Position numbers and translations under genes: made by a program. Positions 1 through 9,864 of a DNA stretch of 59,580 nucleotides are shown here, piece after piece. Numbering within the stretch: the stretch's first letter is position 1; every line of letters starts with the position of its first letter. Below the pieces are notes generated by a model. The model was not told the origin of the DNA, did not search any database, and was given only the letters and a program-made list of their open reading frames with translations. The DNA comes from a virus: positions 1-59,580 of the IMG/VR virus record IMGVR_UViG_3300046167_000203. One strand, 5' to 3'.

Positions 1-3000
1 CCTTGGATCTGACATCCAAGAAGGTTTTGCTCCTGGGTTAGGGGCAATGATTATAGAACCAACTATATCATTGAAAGCCGCTCTAATCTTTGGATTAGAT
101 GTTTCAAATGGATTTGATGGATCAAAGAAATCTAAATCTTCTGGTACAAGACCTACTTCCTGTAGGTATCTTTTATATGTCTCACTACCTTTCTTAGCTT
201 TTCTTGCCCAATGTGGTAACGTGATCATAGCAGCTTTTAATGCTGATACTCTTGTGGCATCAGTTACTGGTTGTAATAAATTTAATTTAAATGTTACAGA
301 ATTAAATTTTTCCCAAGGAATGCTAGCATTGACTTCTGCTGCATTTTGATAAGCATATTGAAAACCTTGATATATAGTACCTATGTCTTTTGCAAATATT
401 TGTAAATCTGTATCATCTGCATCATAGGCTTTCTGAAACGCACGATATTTGTCTCCAATGGTGCCTTTTGTAAAAGCTGCTTTCCCCGTAGTTTTTGCCA
501 TTCTATATGGCATCTTTAGGGTATTCTTCATAAGCTCATGTAGATTGACTAGACCACCCATCACACCTAATCTTTGAAATGCAAATAAAGGTTCCGCAAC
601 GGCAAGTATGGCAGATGCATTTAAAAGAATTAAGTTTCCAAAAGCTCTTGTACCACTTTGAACGCTATAAAAAAAATCACTGTCTGTTGCTCCAAAGAAT
701 GATTTGGTTGGAAGCGTACCTAAATTGGCTTTGATTGCATAAATAATCTTTGCTCTATCAGTTTTATTTAATTTTTTCTCTTTTCTAGCCATAAGTTCTT
801 GATCAATTAAACCGCCTTCATCAACAGCCTCTGAAATCTTTTCGCCTCTGACACCAAACCTATTGACAAAAGCCATACGTCTTACAGTAGTGGTAATATA
901 TTTTTGAATAACACCATAAGTATCATTATCAAGAAAATCTTCTAATTTCATTTTCTTAGTTATGCCCCCACCTATAGGAACATCAAACACTTGATATGGA
1001 TTCATATTAATAATTCTTTTCAGTTCCTGTGGGGTATAGCTGTAAACCTTTTCCTCTTGAAGAACACTTAGGTCAAACCCCCATATAGGTGCATTGCCCT
1101 CATTATTTATTTTTGTAACTATACCATCCGCCTTTTCTCTAGCAGCTTCTGGTGTAGCACCATCATCTATAAAAACTTTTGTAAAGAAATCAGTAAGAGC
1201 ATTAGTTTTATCCATACCTTTTAATGGACCAGTTTTAAATTTACCATCACCTAAAGTATAAACTTGTGGAAAATACATAAGAATCTTTGGTGGAGGAGGG
1301 GCACCATATTTTCCGTAAGTCTGTTCTATTAACCCATATAAATCATTCATTAACTTTCTAAGGTCTCTTGCCTTATCAATAGTCAAGCCAACTTGTCTCA
1401 TCTCAGGTGTAATTTGTATGTTGCCTGTAGTTGGATTTACAAATTTACCTCTTAACAAATCAGGTACCAATTTAATTTGAGCAGTTGTCATATCATTTAA
1501 AATAGATTGAAATTGTCTAGTGTACTGACCGAGACCTTGATTGATCTCTTCATGTACATCCATTTCAATAATACCAGTTTCAGTTCTACTTGTTCTGGCA
1601 TACTGATCTCTATCTAAGATGTTAGCTAGTTTATAAGCGGTTGGTGTACCTCTTCCTAAACCAACAATTCTCCTAGCACTTCTAGTATAGTAACCTGTAT
1701 TTGCAGATATTTTTTCTAATCTGATTTGATTTTTTTCAGTATCAAGAAAAGAAGATTTAGGATTTTGTGATCTTGCGAAGACGGGTGTTACATCTTCCTC
1801 TGTGTTTACAGTATCAGGAACAAGGGTATCTTGTGTATATGCCTTTTCCATTTTGGGAGCATATTTTTTAATAAAAGATTTTTGATTAGCTTTGTATTTA
1901 TTAAATAAAAAACTGCCTCTATCTAAGACTTCATTGAGATTATTAATTCCATCCCTTGATCCAATCCTAATTCTTTCTGCTCTTTTTTGGACAGCACTCG
2001 GTATGTCTGGGATTTGTTCAATGTTTCCGATGAGGTAGGCTCTGGCTTGACCTTTCCCGATCCTAGGGTGGAGGTCTGAGATTTTTTGGACTGCTTCATT
2101 TATTATTCCTTTTTTAAAATCACCTATAGTTTTATTGTAACCTTGACTGTCGGGTGTTGCAACTTTTTCAAGAGATCTTAATTTATAATCTTTTGGTATT
2201 ATAGATATAGATCCATACTTAGATAAATCAGTTTTACTAATAGCATTCGATACAGATGTCTCATCCATTAAAGCAGGACCACCATCTAAATGAATGTCAA
2301 AAACAATTCCATTTGCTCTAGGTGTTACGGATACTGTCCTGCCGATAGTGTTACTTAACTGTCCCATAACATTGTCTGGAATACTTTTAATTTCAGTAGT
2401 CTCAAGAAACACACTGAAAGTTCTTTCAAAACCTTCGGGAGCAGGTTCATTTAAATTAGCATTAGAGAAAATACCTGCGGTTGTTTTTTCTTGTCTAAGT
2501 GACATACCTAATAAAGTCATAAAAGTATCGATATCTTTTGCATCAAAGTTACCGTAACCTCTTGAATCTTTATATCGCATTGGAACACGAATATTAGGCT
2601 TAGTAAAACCATTAGAAGTAGCCATACCATCCGTAGTTACTCTGACCATAGTGGTTTTTCTATTTCGCATAACACTTGCAATCATGTCCACAAAGGATGG
2701 TTGTTTCTTTCCCTCGTCTCTACTTCGTGCAGTAATTTTGGAAATGTAGGAAGCATCAATTTTATCTGCCTCTTTATTAAGACCAACAAAACCTTCTTTA
2801 TCTTTTGCAAAAGATTTAATTTCTTCAAACTGATTACTTACAACATTAGATTGATTGTCAACTCCAACCGTTCCTACAAAGGCTTCTTGATAACCAAGTA
2901 AGTTATCTCTCAATGCATATGGAACCTTTGGATCTCTAAGAACTTGCTTAGTTAATTTATCGTTAGGTATTGAAACACCCGCTTCTTTTAACTTTGGTAG

Positions 3001-6000
3001 AACTCTATTTTGTAAAACAAGTGCGTAATCATCATAGTTTTGTACTTCGTTCTTTTCTACTTTTGATAAGCCTCTTTCATGTACCCAAGCAGGTGCTTGT
3101 ATCTGCCATGTCTCATAAGGCTGAACACCCGCAGGTAAATTTGCATTCTGTTCATTTCTTATTTTAATGTAGAACTCACTAAGGATATGATACATGACAT
3201 AATTATTTGCTATGTCATCACCTGTAATACCGAATGAGGATGCCACTTGTCTGTCATTAGTAGATAAAGGTACTTCATTTCTTATTCCGCCTAGATATAA
3301 AAAGGTACCACTAAAAGATCTAGTTTTTGGTGCTCCTAAAAATTCATCGGATAGGGCAGTTGTCACAGCAGTTGGACTTACTAAATCTGTTGTGATTGGT
3401 TTACCTTGATAATGCTCAGACAATAAAGCAATTGTTCTATACATATTGTCTATTGGATCTGCCATTGGACTAGTGGCTGCAACTACATCCCAAAATGTTT
3501 CTATCTCTGTAGAGGTCATATCTGGAAAATAATTACCAACAACTTCAGAACTTACTTCATACCAATATCGTGCTCTGTCTGGTAATTTTAAAGCATCGTT
3601 CCAAAATTCTTGTTCTCTTGGAACCATCTTATTAGTAAGACCTAATTTCTCTAATTCTGCTTTAGCACCTGGAACTTTATCTAAAGTCTCTGCCCATATA
3701 TCTGCTACAGATTTCTTACCAACATAGCCTATGCCTCTTTGAGTTAAGTCTAAGTCTGTAAATCTCTCACCATTTATAGTTTTGGCTACAGTGTTAGGTG
3801 CTTTTTGTACCGTTGCTCTTTGATACTCTGGTATTGCTTTTTGTATATCTTCTATGTTCTTAGATGGTGTGTCTGTACCATCTGTTCCATCTGTCTTACG
3901 GGCAAATAAAGGTGTGGTGTCTTGTGCACTATCACTTAGAGTTATGTACTCATAGACAGGTTTCTTTTCTGTACTATTCCCATAAAAAATTTCACCTACA
4001 ACAGGTCCTAACTCAACATTAGGTGCATACATTACTGGTCTTAAACGTGGTTGATCTTTACTGTCGGGAAAAGTAGCTAACTTAGTTGCACCATTCATAT
4101 TGACTTTTAGTGTATATTGATGAGGACCACTTGGAGATTTTGCTTTTTGGTTACCACCATTTTCTATACTAAGATTATTTGTAGATGTTACAGAAACTAA
4201 AGTGTGTATTGGGTCTGTATCATTGTCACGATCTGCCCACTTCCATTTAGTTCTTTTCTTTGCTTTTTTACTTGGGTTTACTAAGTTTACAGCCTTACCA
4301 ATTTGACCTGTAACCACTTCTGGTGGTGATAGTTTAGCTTCAACATCACTAGTAACCATTGATGGTATGCCTCTTTCGTTGATAGCAATCTCAACACCAG
4401 TATATGTTTTGCCTGTTACATCTCTGTCTGCATTGTTGTCTATGTCTAGATCAATGTAGTTACCTCCTGCTAAAGGGTTCTCTATATTCATCTGTTCTTG
4501 TACGTCTGGTCTGTTGTCTGGAACAGGGCGAACTCTGCCATAGACAGCAGTCTGATCCTCGAATGGATTATTTGCTTCTGTATCCATTCCGTATTTAGTT
4601 TTGATATTGTTTAGGTAATCATCAACTAAGTTCTTGCCTGTTAATCTTTCAAAGAATTCTCTAACGGCTCTGATGATCTGTCTGATGAAGTACTGAACTT
4701 TGTTTTCATACTCACCACTACGTCTAGTGATTGGACCTCTATATCTGTTCTCAACCATCTCACCTAAAGTAAAAGCAATATATTCTTCTGCTCTGTCTGC
4801 TATATTTAGGTCTTTATAATACGGATCGTTCTCAATAAATTGTTTATTGAAGTCTGTGTCTGGGATACTATTGTACATATCCACCATCATTTCTGGTGTT
4901 ATGTTTTTCATCTTGATACCAAAATGAACTAGCTCGTGTGCTAAAGACTCAACCCTTACAGATGGTTGTTGATTAAGTCTGATTGCAATGGCACCTCTTT
5001 GTAAGTTGCCTTCTGTCTGTTTAATCCAACCACGGATATAAGCACCAATCATTCCGTCTGCAATGTCTGGGTCTATATCCATTTTATTCAAGTAACTAGC
5101 TAGGTTTACAACGTCTACTTTCTCTAGGTCTTTATCTAAAGTTTTAGCAAACATATTTATAATCTGTCTGACAGCAGGTTTATCTTTCCCTGGGACATTA
5201 GTTAGTAAGCCTTCAATGCCTTCACCTAATGGAAGTTCACCTGCTCTTTGGACAGCATCATTAGTTTTTATATTCTGAGTTCGAGCAAACTTAACTGTCT
5301 GATTACTAGACATCTCAGCAAGTTTGTTTTTAAGAGTTTCGATTGCTTCTGCTTTATTACTACCAATTGGAGTATTTATACTATAAGCAGGTGAATCTGG
5401 TTGAAATCCTCTTTCATTAGTTTGATACCAAGCAATTGATGAGTCAATGCCTCCTACAAATCTAGATGTATATAAAGTGTTCTTACCATCTGATAAAGAT
5501 GTCACGGGAGATGCCATAGTATCAATACTACCATCAGGTAATCGTGGCTTAGTTGTCTTTTGAGTGTACTCAACTTCTGTTTCAGCTTCTGCCTGATCTA
5601 TAACCTGATCTTGTTCTGGTGTTTTGTTAAACTCAAAACCTTGGTTCATATCATACTGACCAGTTTCAGGATCAGCAAAGTATTGTGTGCCTGTCTGAGT
5701 TTCTGTTGTCTGTGTCTGGTTGAAAGGTAAGTTTGGTTGTACAGCATTGTCTTGTGTGACAGGTATCACATCGCTTGATGTCTGACCTTCAGCAGCAGTT
5801 TCAATTTTTTCTTGTGCTTCGGCTTGTCTCGCTGTTGGTTCTTTTGGTGTCTGCTCTGTCTGAGTTAATTGATCTTGAGGTCTGTTAGCTGCATCAAAAG
5901 CATCTGCCTCATCCATTTCAGCTAACATTCTGTTTCGTGCATTAATTAAACGGCTATAGACATCAGCAGTCAGCAAGATATTCTTTGGAACAGGTACTCC

Positions 6001-7731
6001 ACTAGAAGACAATGTACCACTAGACTTAGCAATGGATCGAGTTCCAGTTTTACTGGAAGGATCAAAAACCGTAATGTGGGTCTTCTGGGGTTTACCAGAT
6101 TTTTGAAATGGACTTAATGGGTTGCCATTCTTACTAAGAACAACTCTAAAGACTTGACCATTAGCTGTCTGAAACACATAACGTGGCACAACAACATTCT
6201 TCATTGGATCCATCATGATTTTTGTTATCATGACTCTCTCTTGTGCATCTCCTAATTTTCTTTGGTTATCAGCATTATTCCTAACAGCAACATCTTTAAT
6301 TGAATTAATTTCTGCAATAATTCGATCACCTTGTCCCAACCATTTAAAAAAGTTAACGGTGTTAGAAACTCTGACATCTCCCTTATAATCATCATCCTGT
6401 CTCTTGCTAATATCATATTCTTCCATACGATTAATTTGTTTAGATAGAAAAGAGGATCTATTTGCTGCATTTTCTGGATCGGTAATATCTTTAAATTCAC
6501 TTGGGTCGAGATCAACAATAGTCCCAGTATTTGTAGTATCACCTTCAAATATAGAAAGCTCACCACCTTCTGGATCTAAAACCTCTCCATCAACTGCATC
6601 ATTAATTACTGGTGTAGAATTATCTGGACTAAATGGTGCTTTTAGTTTGCCACTTTTTGCATAGTTATAAGCAAGACCTGCGGATGTTGTTGGAAAGTCA
6701 AAAAAGATAGAGCCGATTGCCGCATCTACCGCACCTTCAGTAATATCTCTATCTCTATCAAAACTATTTCTGGCAAGAATATTAGAAGAAATAACGTCAG
6801 CAACTTCTAAAGATGGTTGTAATATTAAAGTTTGTTGTACTGCCTGACTAGCAAGTTGACCTGTAGTTAAACGACTAGTTAGCTTTTTAGCTCCTCCAAC
6901 ACCAAAAGTTGTAGCACCATAACCAATTGGTTGTGCAAGAGATCCTGTAACTCTAAGAGGTGTTAATAATACAGCAGCCGATGCAAGAGCACCAGATTTT
7001 AAAGCATCTACTTTTGCAACATCATAAGCTAAACTATAAGACTCTTTTACACTTTTGCCTTGGTTTCTATAAGAAGCGAAGGCATCTTTAAACGTACCTC
7101 CGAGTTGTTGAAGACCTACTGCTCCACCAGAACCACCTGCTGCACCAGTTAAACCTGCTACCGCTGTACCAAAACCAGGTACAACTGAACCTGTAGCCGC
7201 ACCCACACCACCTCCCGCAACTAATCCTGCAATCGAAGGCATAGTACCACCTGCTAGGTTACCCCACCAATCAGCATCAATAAGTTTTGACCAACTGTCT
7301 TTATCATAACCAAGTCTCTTTGGTGGTTCACCTAAACTCTTTTGATATTTTTGTTCTGCGGCTAACATATTAGTGTCTGTGTCATTTGAAATAAGTGACA
7401 TACCAAAACCCACATCAGCAAAACCTTTATCGGCTGCGGCATAAGTAGCATCAATAAAACCACCAATACCACCATCATCACCTGCACTTGGCTCTGAATA
7501 ATCAGTTGCACCAAACTCTGATAAGATATTACTAAGATCAATATCATTTGTTTGAGGTGTCGCACTTTTACGAGTGGTAAAGTCAGATATAACTTTCTTT
7601 AGTTCTTCTGTCTGGTTACCCATTTGAGGTGCTAGATTTTTAAAAGCTCGTTGACTGTCTTTTAATTTAGTTGCACCAAAATCGCTTTCACCTGTTGTTG
7701 GGTTAGCAAATAAGTCATTCTCTAAAGCCAT
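1..7731 (-). CDS. Giant virion-associated protein, first 2577 of 2784 residues
   Basis: This frame has no stop down to base 1 and continues in frame at base 59580 (Arg codon at 3-1, then Phe at 59580-59578), ending at 58957; the whole protein is 2784 aa. ATG 7731 lies one base after the preceding stop, with AGGA upstream. Residues about 156-205 are Gly/Ala-rich and hydrophobic. HELVH at 932-936 with a Glu pair at 982-983 looks like a zincin-type metallopeptidase site. A further hydrophobic stretch is near 2360-2380. Giant proteins at the end of the virion block are known in marine podophages and are thought to be ejected with the DNA (polyvalent proteins). The ejection role here is inference; the reading frame is certain. 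Confidence 0.93.
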   Translation of the reverse strand, partial: MALENDLFANPTTGESDFGATKLKDSQRAFKNLAPQMGNQTEELKKVISDFTTRKSATPQTNDIDLSNILSEFGATDYSEPSAGDDGGIGGFIDATYAAADKGFADVGFGMSLISNDTDTNMLAAEQKYQKSLGEPPKRLGYDKDSWSKLIDADWWGNLAGGTMPSIAGLVAGGGVGAATGSVVPGFGTAVAGLTGAAGGSGGAVGLQQLGGTFKDAFASYRNQGKSVKESYSLAYDVAKVDALKSGALASAAVLLTPLRVTGSLAQPIGYGATTFGVGGAKKLTSRLTTGQLASQAVQQTLILQPSLEVADVISSNILARNSFDRDRDITEGAVDAAIGSIFFDFPTTSAGLAYNYAKSGKLKAPFSPDNSTPVINDAVDGEVLDPEGGELSIFEGDTTNTGTIVDLDPSEFKDITDPENAANRSSFLSKQINRMEEYDISKRQDDDYKGDVRVSNTVNFFKWLGQGDRIIAEINSIKDVAVRNNADNQRKLGDAQERVMITKIMMDPMKNVVVPRYVFQTANGQVFRVVLSKNGNPLSPFQKSGKPQKTHITVFDPSSKTGTRSIAKSSGTLSSSGVPVPKNILLTADVYSRLINARNRMLAEMDEADAFDAANRPQDQLTQTEQTPKEPTARQAEAQEKIETAAEGQTSSDVIPVTQDNAVQPNLPFNQTQTTETQTGTQYFADPETGQYDMNQGFEFNKTPEQDQVIDQAEAETEVEYTQKTTKPRLPDGSIDTMASPVTSLSDGKNTLYTSRFVGGIDSSIAWYQTNERGFQPDSPAYSINTPIGSNKAEAIETLKNKLAEMSSNQTVKFARTQNIKTNDAVQRAGELPLGEGIEGLLTNVPGKDKPAVRQIINMFAKTLDKDLEKVDVVNLASYLNKMDIDPDIADGMIGAYIRGWIKQTEGNLQRGAIAIRLNQQPSVRVESLAHELVHFGIKMKNITPEMMVDMYNSIPDTDFNKQFIENDPYYKDLNIADRAEEYIAFTLGEMVENRYRGPITRRSGEYENKVQYFIRQIIRAVREFFERLTGKNLVDDYLNNIKTKYGMDTEANNPFEDQTAVYGRVRPVPDNRPDVQEQMNIENPLAGGNYIDLDIDNNADRDVTGKTYTGVEIAINERGIPSMVTSDVEAKLSPPEVVTGQIGKAVNLVNPSKKAKKRTKWKWADRDNDTDPIHTLVSVTSTNNLSIENGGNQKAKSPSGPHQYTLKVNMNGATKLATFPDSKDQPRLRPVMYAPNVELGPVVGEIFYGNSTEKKPVYEYITLSDSAQDTTPLFARKTDGTDGTDTPSKNIEDIQKAIPEYQRATVQKAPNTVAKTINGERFTDLDLTQRGIGYVGKKSVADIWAETLDKVPGAKAELEKLGLTNKMVPREQEFWNDALKLPDRARYWYEVSSEVVGNYFPDMTSTEIETFWDVVAATSPMADPIDNMYRTIALLSEHYQGKPITTDLVSPTAVTTALSDEFLGAPKTRSFSGTFLYLGGIRNEVPLSTNDRQVASSFGITGDDIANNYVMYHILSEFYIKIRNEQNANLPAGVQPYETWQIQAPAWVHERGLSKVEKNEVQNYDDYALVLQNRVLPKLKEAGVSIPNDKLTKQVLRDPKVPYALRDNLLGYQEAFVGTVGVDNQSNVVSNQFEEIKSFAKDKEGFVGLNKEADKIDASYISKITARSRDEGKKQPSFVDMIASVMRNRKTTMVRVTTDGMATSNGFTKPNIRVPMRYKDSRGYGNFDAKDIDTFMTLLGMSLRQEKTTAGIFSNANLNEPAPEGFERTFSVFLETTEIKSIPDNVMGQLSNTIGRTVSVTPRANGIVFDIHLDGGPALMDETSVSNAISKTDLSKYGSISIIPKDYKLRSLEKVATPDSQGYNKTIGDFKKGIINEAVQKISDLHPRIGKGQARAYLIGNIEQIPDIPSAVQKRAERIRIGSRDGINNLNEVLDRGSFLFNKYKANQKSFIKKYAPKMEKAYTQDTLVPDTVNTEEDVTPVFARSQNPKSSFLDTEKNQIRLEKISANTGYYTRSARRIVGLGRGTPTAYKLANILDRDQYARTSRTETGIIEMDVHEEINQGLGQYTRQFQSILNDMTTAQIKLVPDLLRGKFVNPTTGNIQITPEMRQVGLTIDKARDLRKLMNDLYGLIEQTYGKYGAPPPPKILMYFPQVYTLGDGKFKTGPLKGMDKTNALTDFFTKVFIDDGATPEAAREKADGIVTKINNEGNAPIWGFDLSVLQEEKVYSYTPQELKRIINMNPYQVFDVPIGGGITKKMKLEDFLDNDTYGVIQKYITTTVRRMAFVNRFGVRGEKISEAVDEGGLIDQELMARKEKKLNKTDRAKIIYAIKANLGTLPTKSFFGATDSDFFYSVQSGTRAFGNLILLNASAILAVAEPLFAFQRLGVMGGLVNLHELMKNTLKMPYRMAKTTGKAAFTKGTIGDKYRAFQKAYDADDTDLQIFAKDIGTIYQGFQYAYQNAAEVNASIPWEKFNSVTFKLNLLQPVTDATRVSALKAAMITLPHWARKAKKGSETYKRYLQEVGLVPEDLDFFDPSNPFETSNPKIRAAFNDIVGSIIIAPNPGAKPSWMSDPR

Positions 7732-7732
7732 A

Positions 7733-8434
7733 TTAGTTTCCTGCTATAATCATATTTATTATTTGATTTACGAGTGGTGCGGATTTATACTCTTGCATTA
7801 ATCTCTGACGTAGATTTTTTATAAAAGTAGGTTGGTCAGTTTCTGGTTTTTTATATTGGTTTTGAAGTGCTCTTATCTGGTCACCAACCTGACCACCAAA
7901 ACTAAGTTCACCACCCGTATTCTCAGTAAATAGATTTTTATCAATTTTACTTACACTTGGTCCTAACTGACTAACAGTATCGGTAATGATACCTTGGATG
8001 GCACCCATATCGTTCTGAACACCACTATTAATAATTTTATCTCTTATTATATTCTGAAGTGTTCCTAATGATGCCCCATAACCAGATTTAATATTACCAT
8101 CACTATCAAAATAGTCTGCATCAAGTACGCCTAATCCCATAATGTTACTGGTTATGACATCATTTAAATTATCAAAATCATTTAACTTTAAACTACCTTT
8201 ACCACCTGCTCTTATTTTAGCTGAACCTAATGTAGTCAGATTTGTATTAAGATTTCTTTGGTTTTTACCCGCTAAATCCATCTTGGCAATGTCATAATCT
8301 TTTGTAAGACCCAGATTAAACTGTCTGATCTGCTCATTCTTAGCTGCTATTTCTTTTTCTTTTGTCTTCTGAGCTACGTCTAAGCCACCTGCTAATTGAC
8401 CTATCCTAGAAACGGTTGTGTAAAAACTTGCCAT
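7733..8434 (-). CDS. Internal virion protein candidate, 233 aa
   Basis: A 233-aa protein between a Gly-rich structural gene and the giant virion gene, all in one tight minus-strand run; its stop is one base before the giant gene's ATG. The N-terminal 60 residues are rich in Lys, Gln and Ala (likely helical), the middle is Gly/Asp-rich, and no enzyme motif is visible. Podophages usually place two or three DNA-ejection proteins at this point, between the tail nozzle and the large terminal virion protein, so an internal virion or ejection role is inferred from position only. The start ATG follows GGAGAATTAA, a good ribosome binding site. Confidence 0.8.
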   Translation of the reverse strand: MASFYTTVSRIGQLAGGLDVAQKTKEKEIAAKNEQIRQFNLGLTKDYDIAKMDLAGKNQRNLNTNLTTLGSAKIRAGGKGSLKLNDFDNLNDVITSNIMGLGVLDADYFDSDGNIKSGYGASLGTLQNIIRDKIINSGVQNDMGAIQGIITDTVSQLGPSVSKIDKNLFTENTGGELSFGGQVGDQIRALQNQYKKPETDQPTFIKNLRQRLMQEYKSAPLVNQIINMIIAGN

Positions 8435-8444
8435 TTAATTCTCC

Positions 8445-9860
8445 TTATGACTTGGTACTTGCAACAGATGCTTTGAATGCATTTGTAAATGGGTTAGTTA
8501 CACCTGCTGTTAGTGCACCACCACGATATGCGGCTTGAGATCCAAGATTAAGATTTGTCAATTGAGCTTTCTGATAATCTTGTAAGGCTATCTGTGAATC
8601 CATTGGGATCTTTGCTTTCAATTCTGCAAATCTCTGATCAAGGGAGGCTTTACCTTCTGTGAATATAGTACTGTCCATCATGCCTCTCTTAGACATAGTG
8701 GCTACAAAATCAGACGTTGCTTTTGTGTATGCATCATCTAGTTCCTTAGTTCTTCTATCTGAGAAACTTTGAATATAGTTTTGTCCGAAGTCACTGTTTG
8801 GATCTGTCTGTGCTCTAACTCTAGCCATCTCTGCTGCATATTGTTTTGCAGCTTCTTCAGCAGGGTCATCAGCAAAGGCAGTCACAAGTGCGGATCCAAC
8901 GGCTACGGCTTGTAATGGATCTTTCATTGCTTTGTTTACAATGTTATCCATGACTTTTTCAAAACTAAAATTTTTAAATGTAGTTGAACCATCATTACCA
9001 CTACCAGTGTTTGGATAAAAACCTGAGGCAGATACATTACCACTTGGATAATCAGCACTTACATTATTTCTCAAGGCATCTATAGTATTGTTGGTTTGGG
9101 TTGTTGTTGGACCAGTATTAAAACCATAACCTTGACTATTATTGTTAGCTCTCTGACCACCATTAAAAGTTTTTTCAAAAGCTAAATCAGAATCAAAATC
9201 TGCACCACTTGTTCCAGGGGCACCTAACATATTATAATTTCTTCCATCTGGAATATTAGGATTTGTTCCAACATTCGCCTCATAATTAGGTCCAACTGGC
9301 ATATTTGTATTTGGTGGTGCCATCTGTCCCGCAGTATTACGATATAACTGATCTGTTCTTCCAGATCCCATTGTCATACCACCTGTATTTCTAAAACTCA
9401 TATCATCATCTTGAATATTACCCATAATGTTCATTTGAGTTTGACCATCTACACCTTGCAGATAAGGTGCGTTCATCTTATACCCACCCTGACTAAATGA
9501 AGGTAGAGCTTGAACTTGTACTTTAGCTGCTGAATTATTTCTTGGGGGACCCATATTTGTATACATAGGTTTTGCCTGTTGGTTACCCATAAGACGGTCA
9601 TATGTATTTCCGAATGTTCCGACTTTACCAAAACCTTGTGCAAGACCATATCCACCAAGACCTGCTTGCAGGGCACCACTTGCACCACCTGCTTTAAAAC
9701 CAGAAGCTAGATTAAGACCACCTAATGTCTTGTTAATTGTGTCCCCATATTTCATACCATCGAAAGCTCCGAAGCCTCCGAGTGTTGAACCTAAAGCCAG
9801 ACCTGCTCTGACTTCATCTTTATTGAGGAAATTTCCTATTTTTTTAAATATACTTGCCAT
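8445..9860 (-). CDS. Gly/Asn-rich structural (internal virion) protein, 471 aa
   Basis: The first 100 residues are Gly/Leu/Ala-rich with amphipathic repeats (ALGSTLGGFGAF and similar), the central part is low complexity in Asn, Gly, Pro and Met, and the C-terminal third is charged and helical with an AEEAAKQYAAEMARVRAQ stretch. No catalytic motif is seen. It lies 10 bases upstream of the next gene and 4 bases downstream of the previous one, inside the late operon, with AGGAAGATAAAAC before the ATG. A DNA-ejection or tail-interior role fits its place between nozzle and giant protein but is not shown by sequence. Confidence 0.82.
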   Translation of the reverse strand: MASIFKKIGNFLNKDEVRAGLALGSTLGGFGAFDGMKYGDTINKTLGGLNLASGFKAGGASGALQAGLGGYGLAQGFGKVGTFGNTYDRLMGNQQAKPMYTNMGPPRNNSAAKVQVQALPSFSQGGYKMNAPYLQGVDGQTQMNIMGNIQDDDMSFRNTGGMTMGSGRTDQLYRNTAGQMAPPNTNMPVGPNYEANVGTNPNIPDGRNYNMLGAPGTSGADFDSDLAFEKTFNGGQRANNNSQGYGFNTGPTTTQTNNTIDALRNNVSADYPSGNVSASGFYPNTGSGNDGSTTFKNFSFEKVMDNIVNKAMKDPLQAVAVGSALVTAFADDPAEEAAKQYAAEMARVRAQTDPNSDFGQNYIQSFSDRRTKELDDAYTKATSDFVATMSKRGMMDSTIFTEGKASLDQRFAELKAKIPMDSQIALQDYQKAQLTNLNLGSQAAYRGGALTAGVTNPFTNAFKASVASTKS

Positions 9861-9864
9861 TGTT

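Noticed and set aside
6252-6566. 104-codon minus frame inside the giant gene
   Set aside because: Out of frame with the 2784-codon gene, which is open throughout; low-complexity Leu/Ile/Met product.
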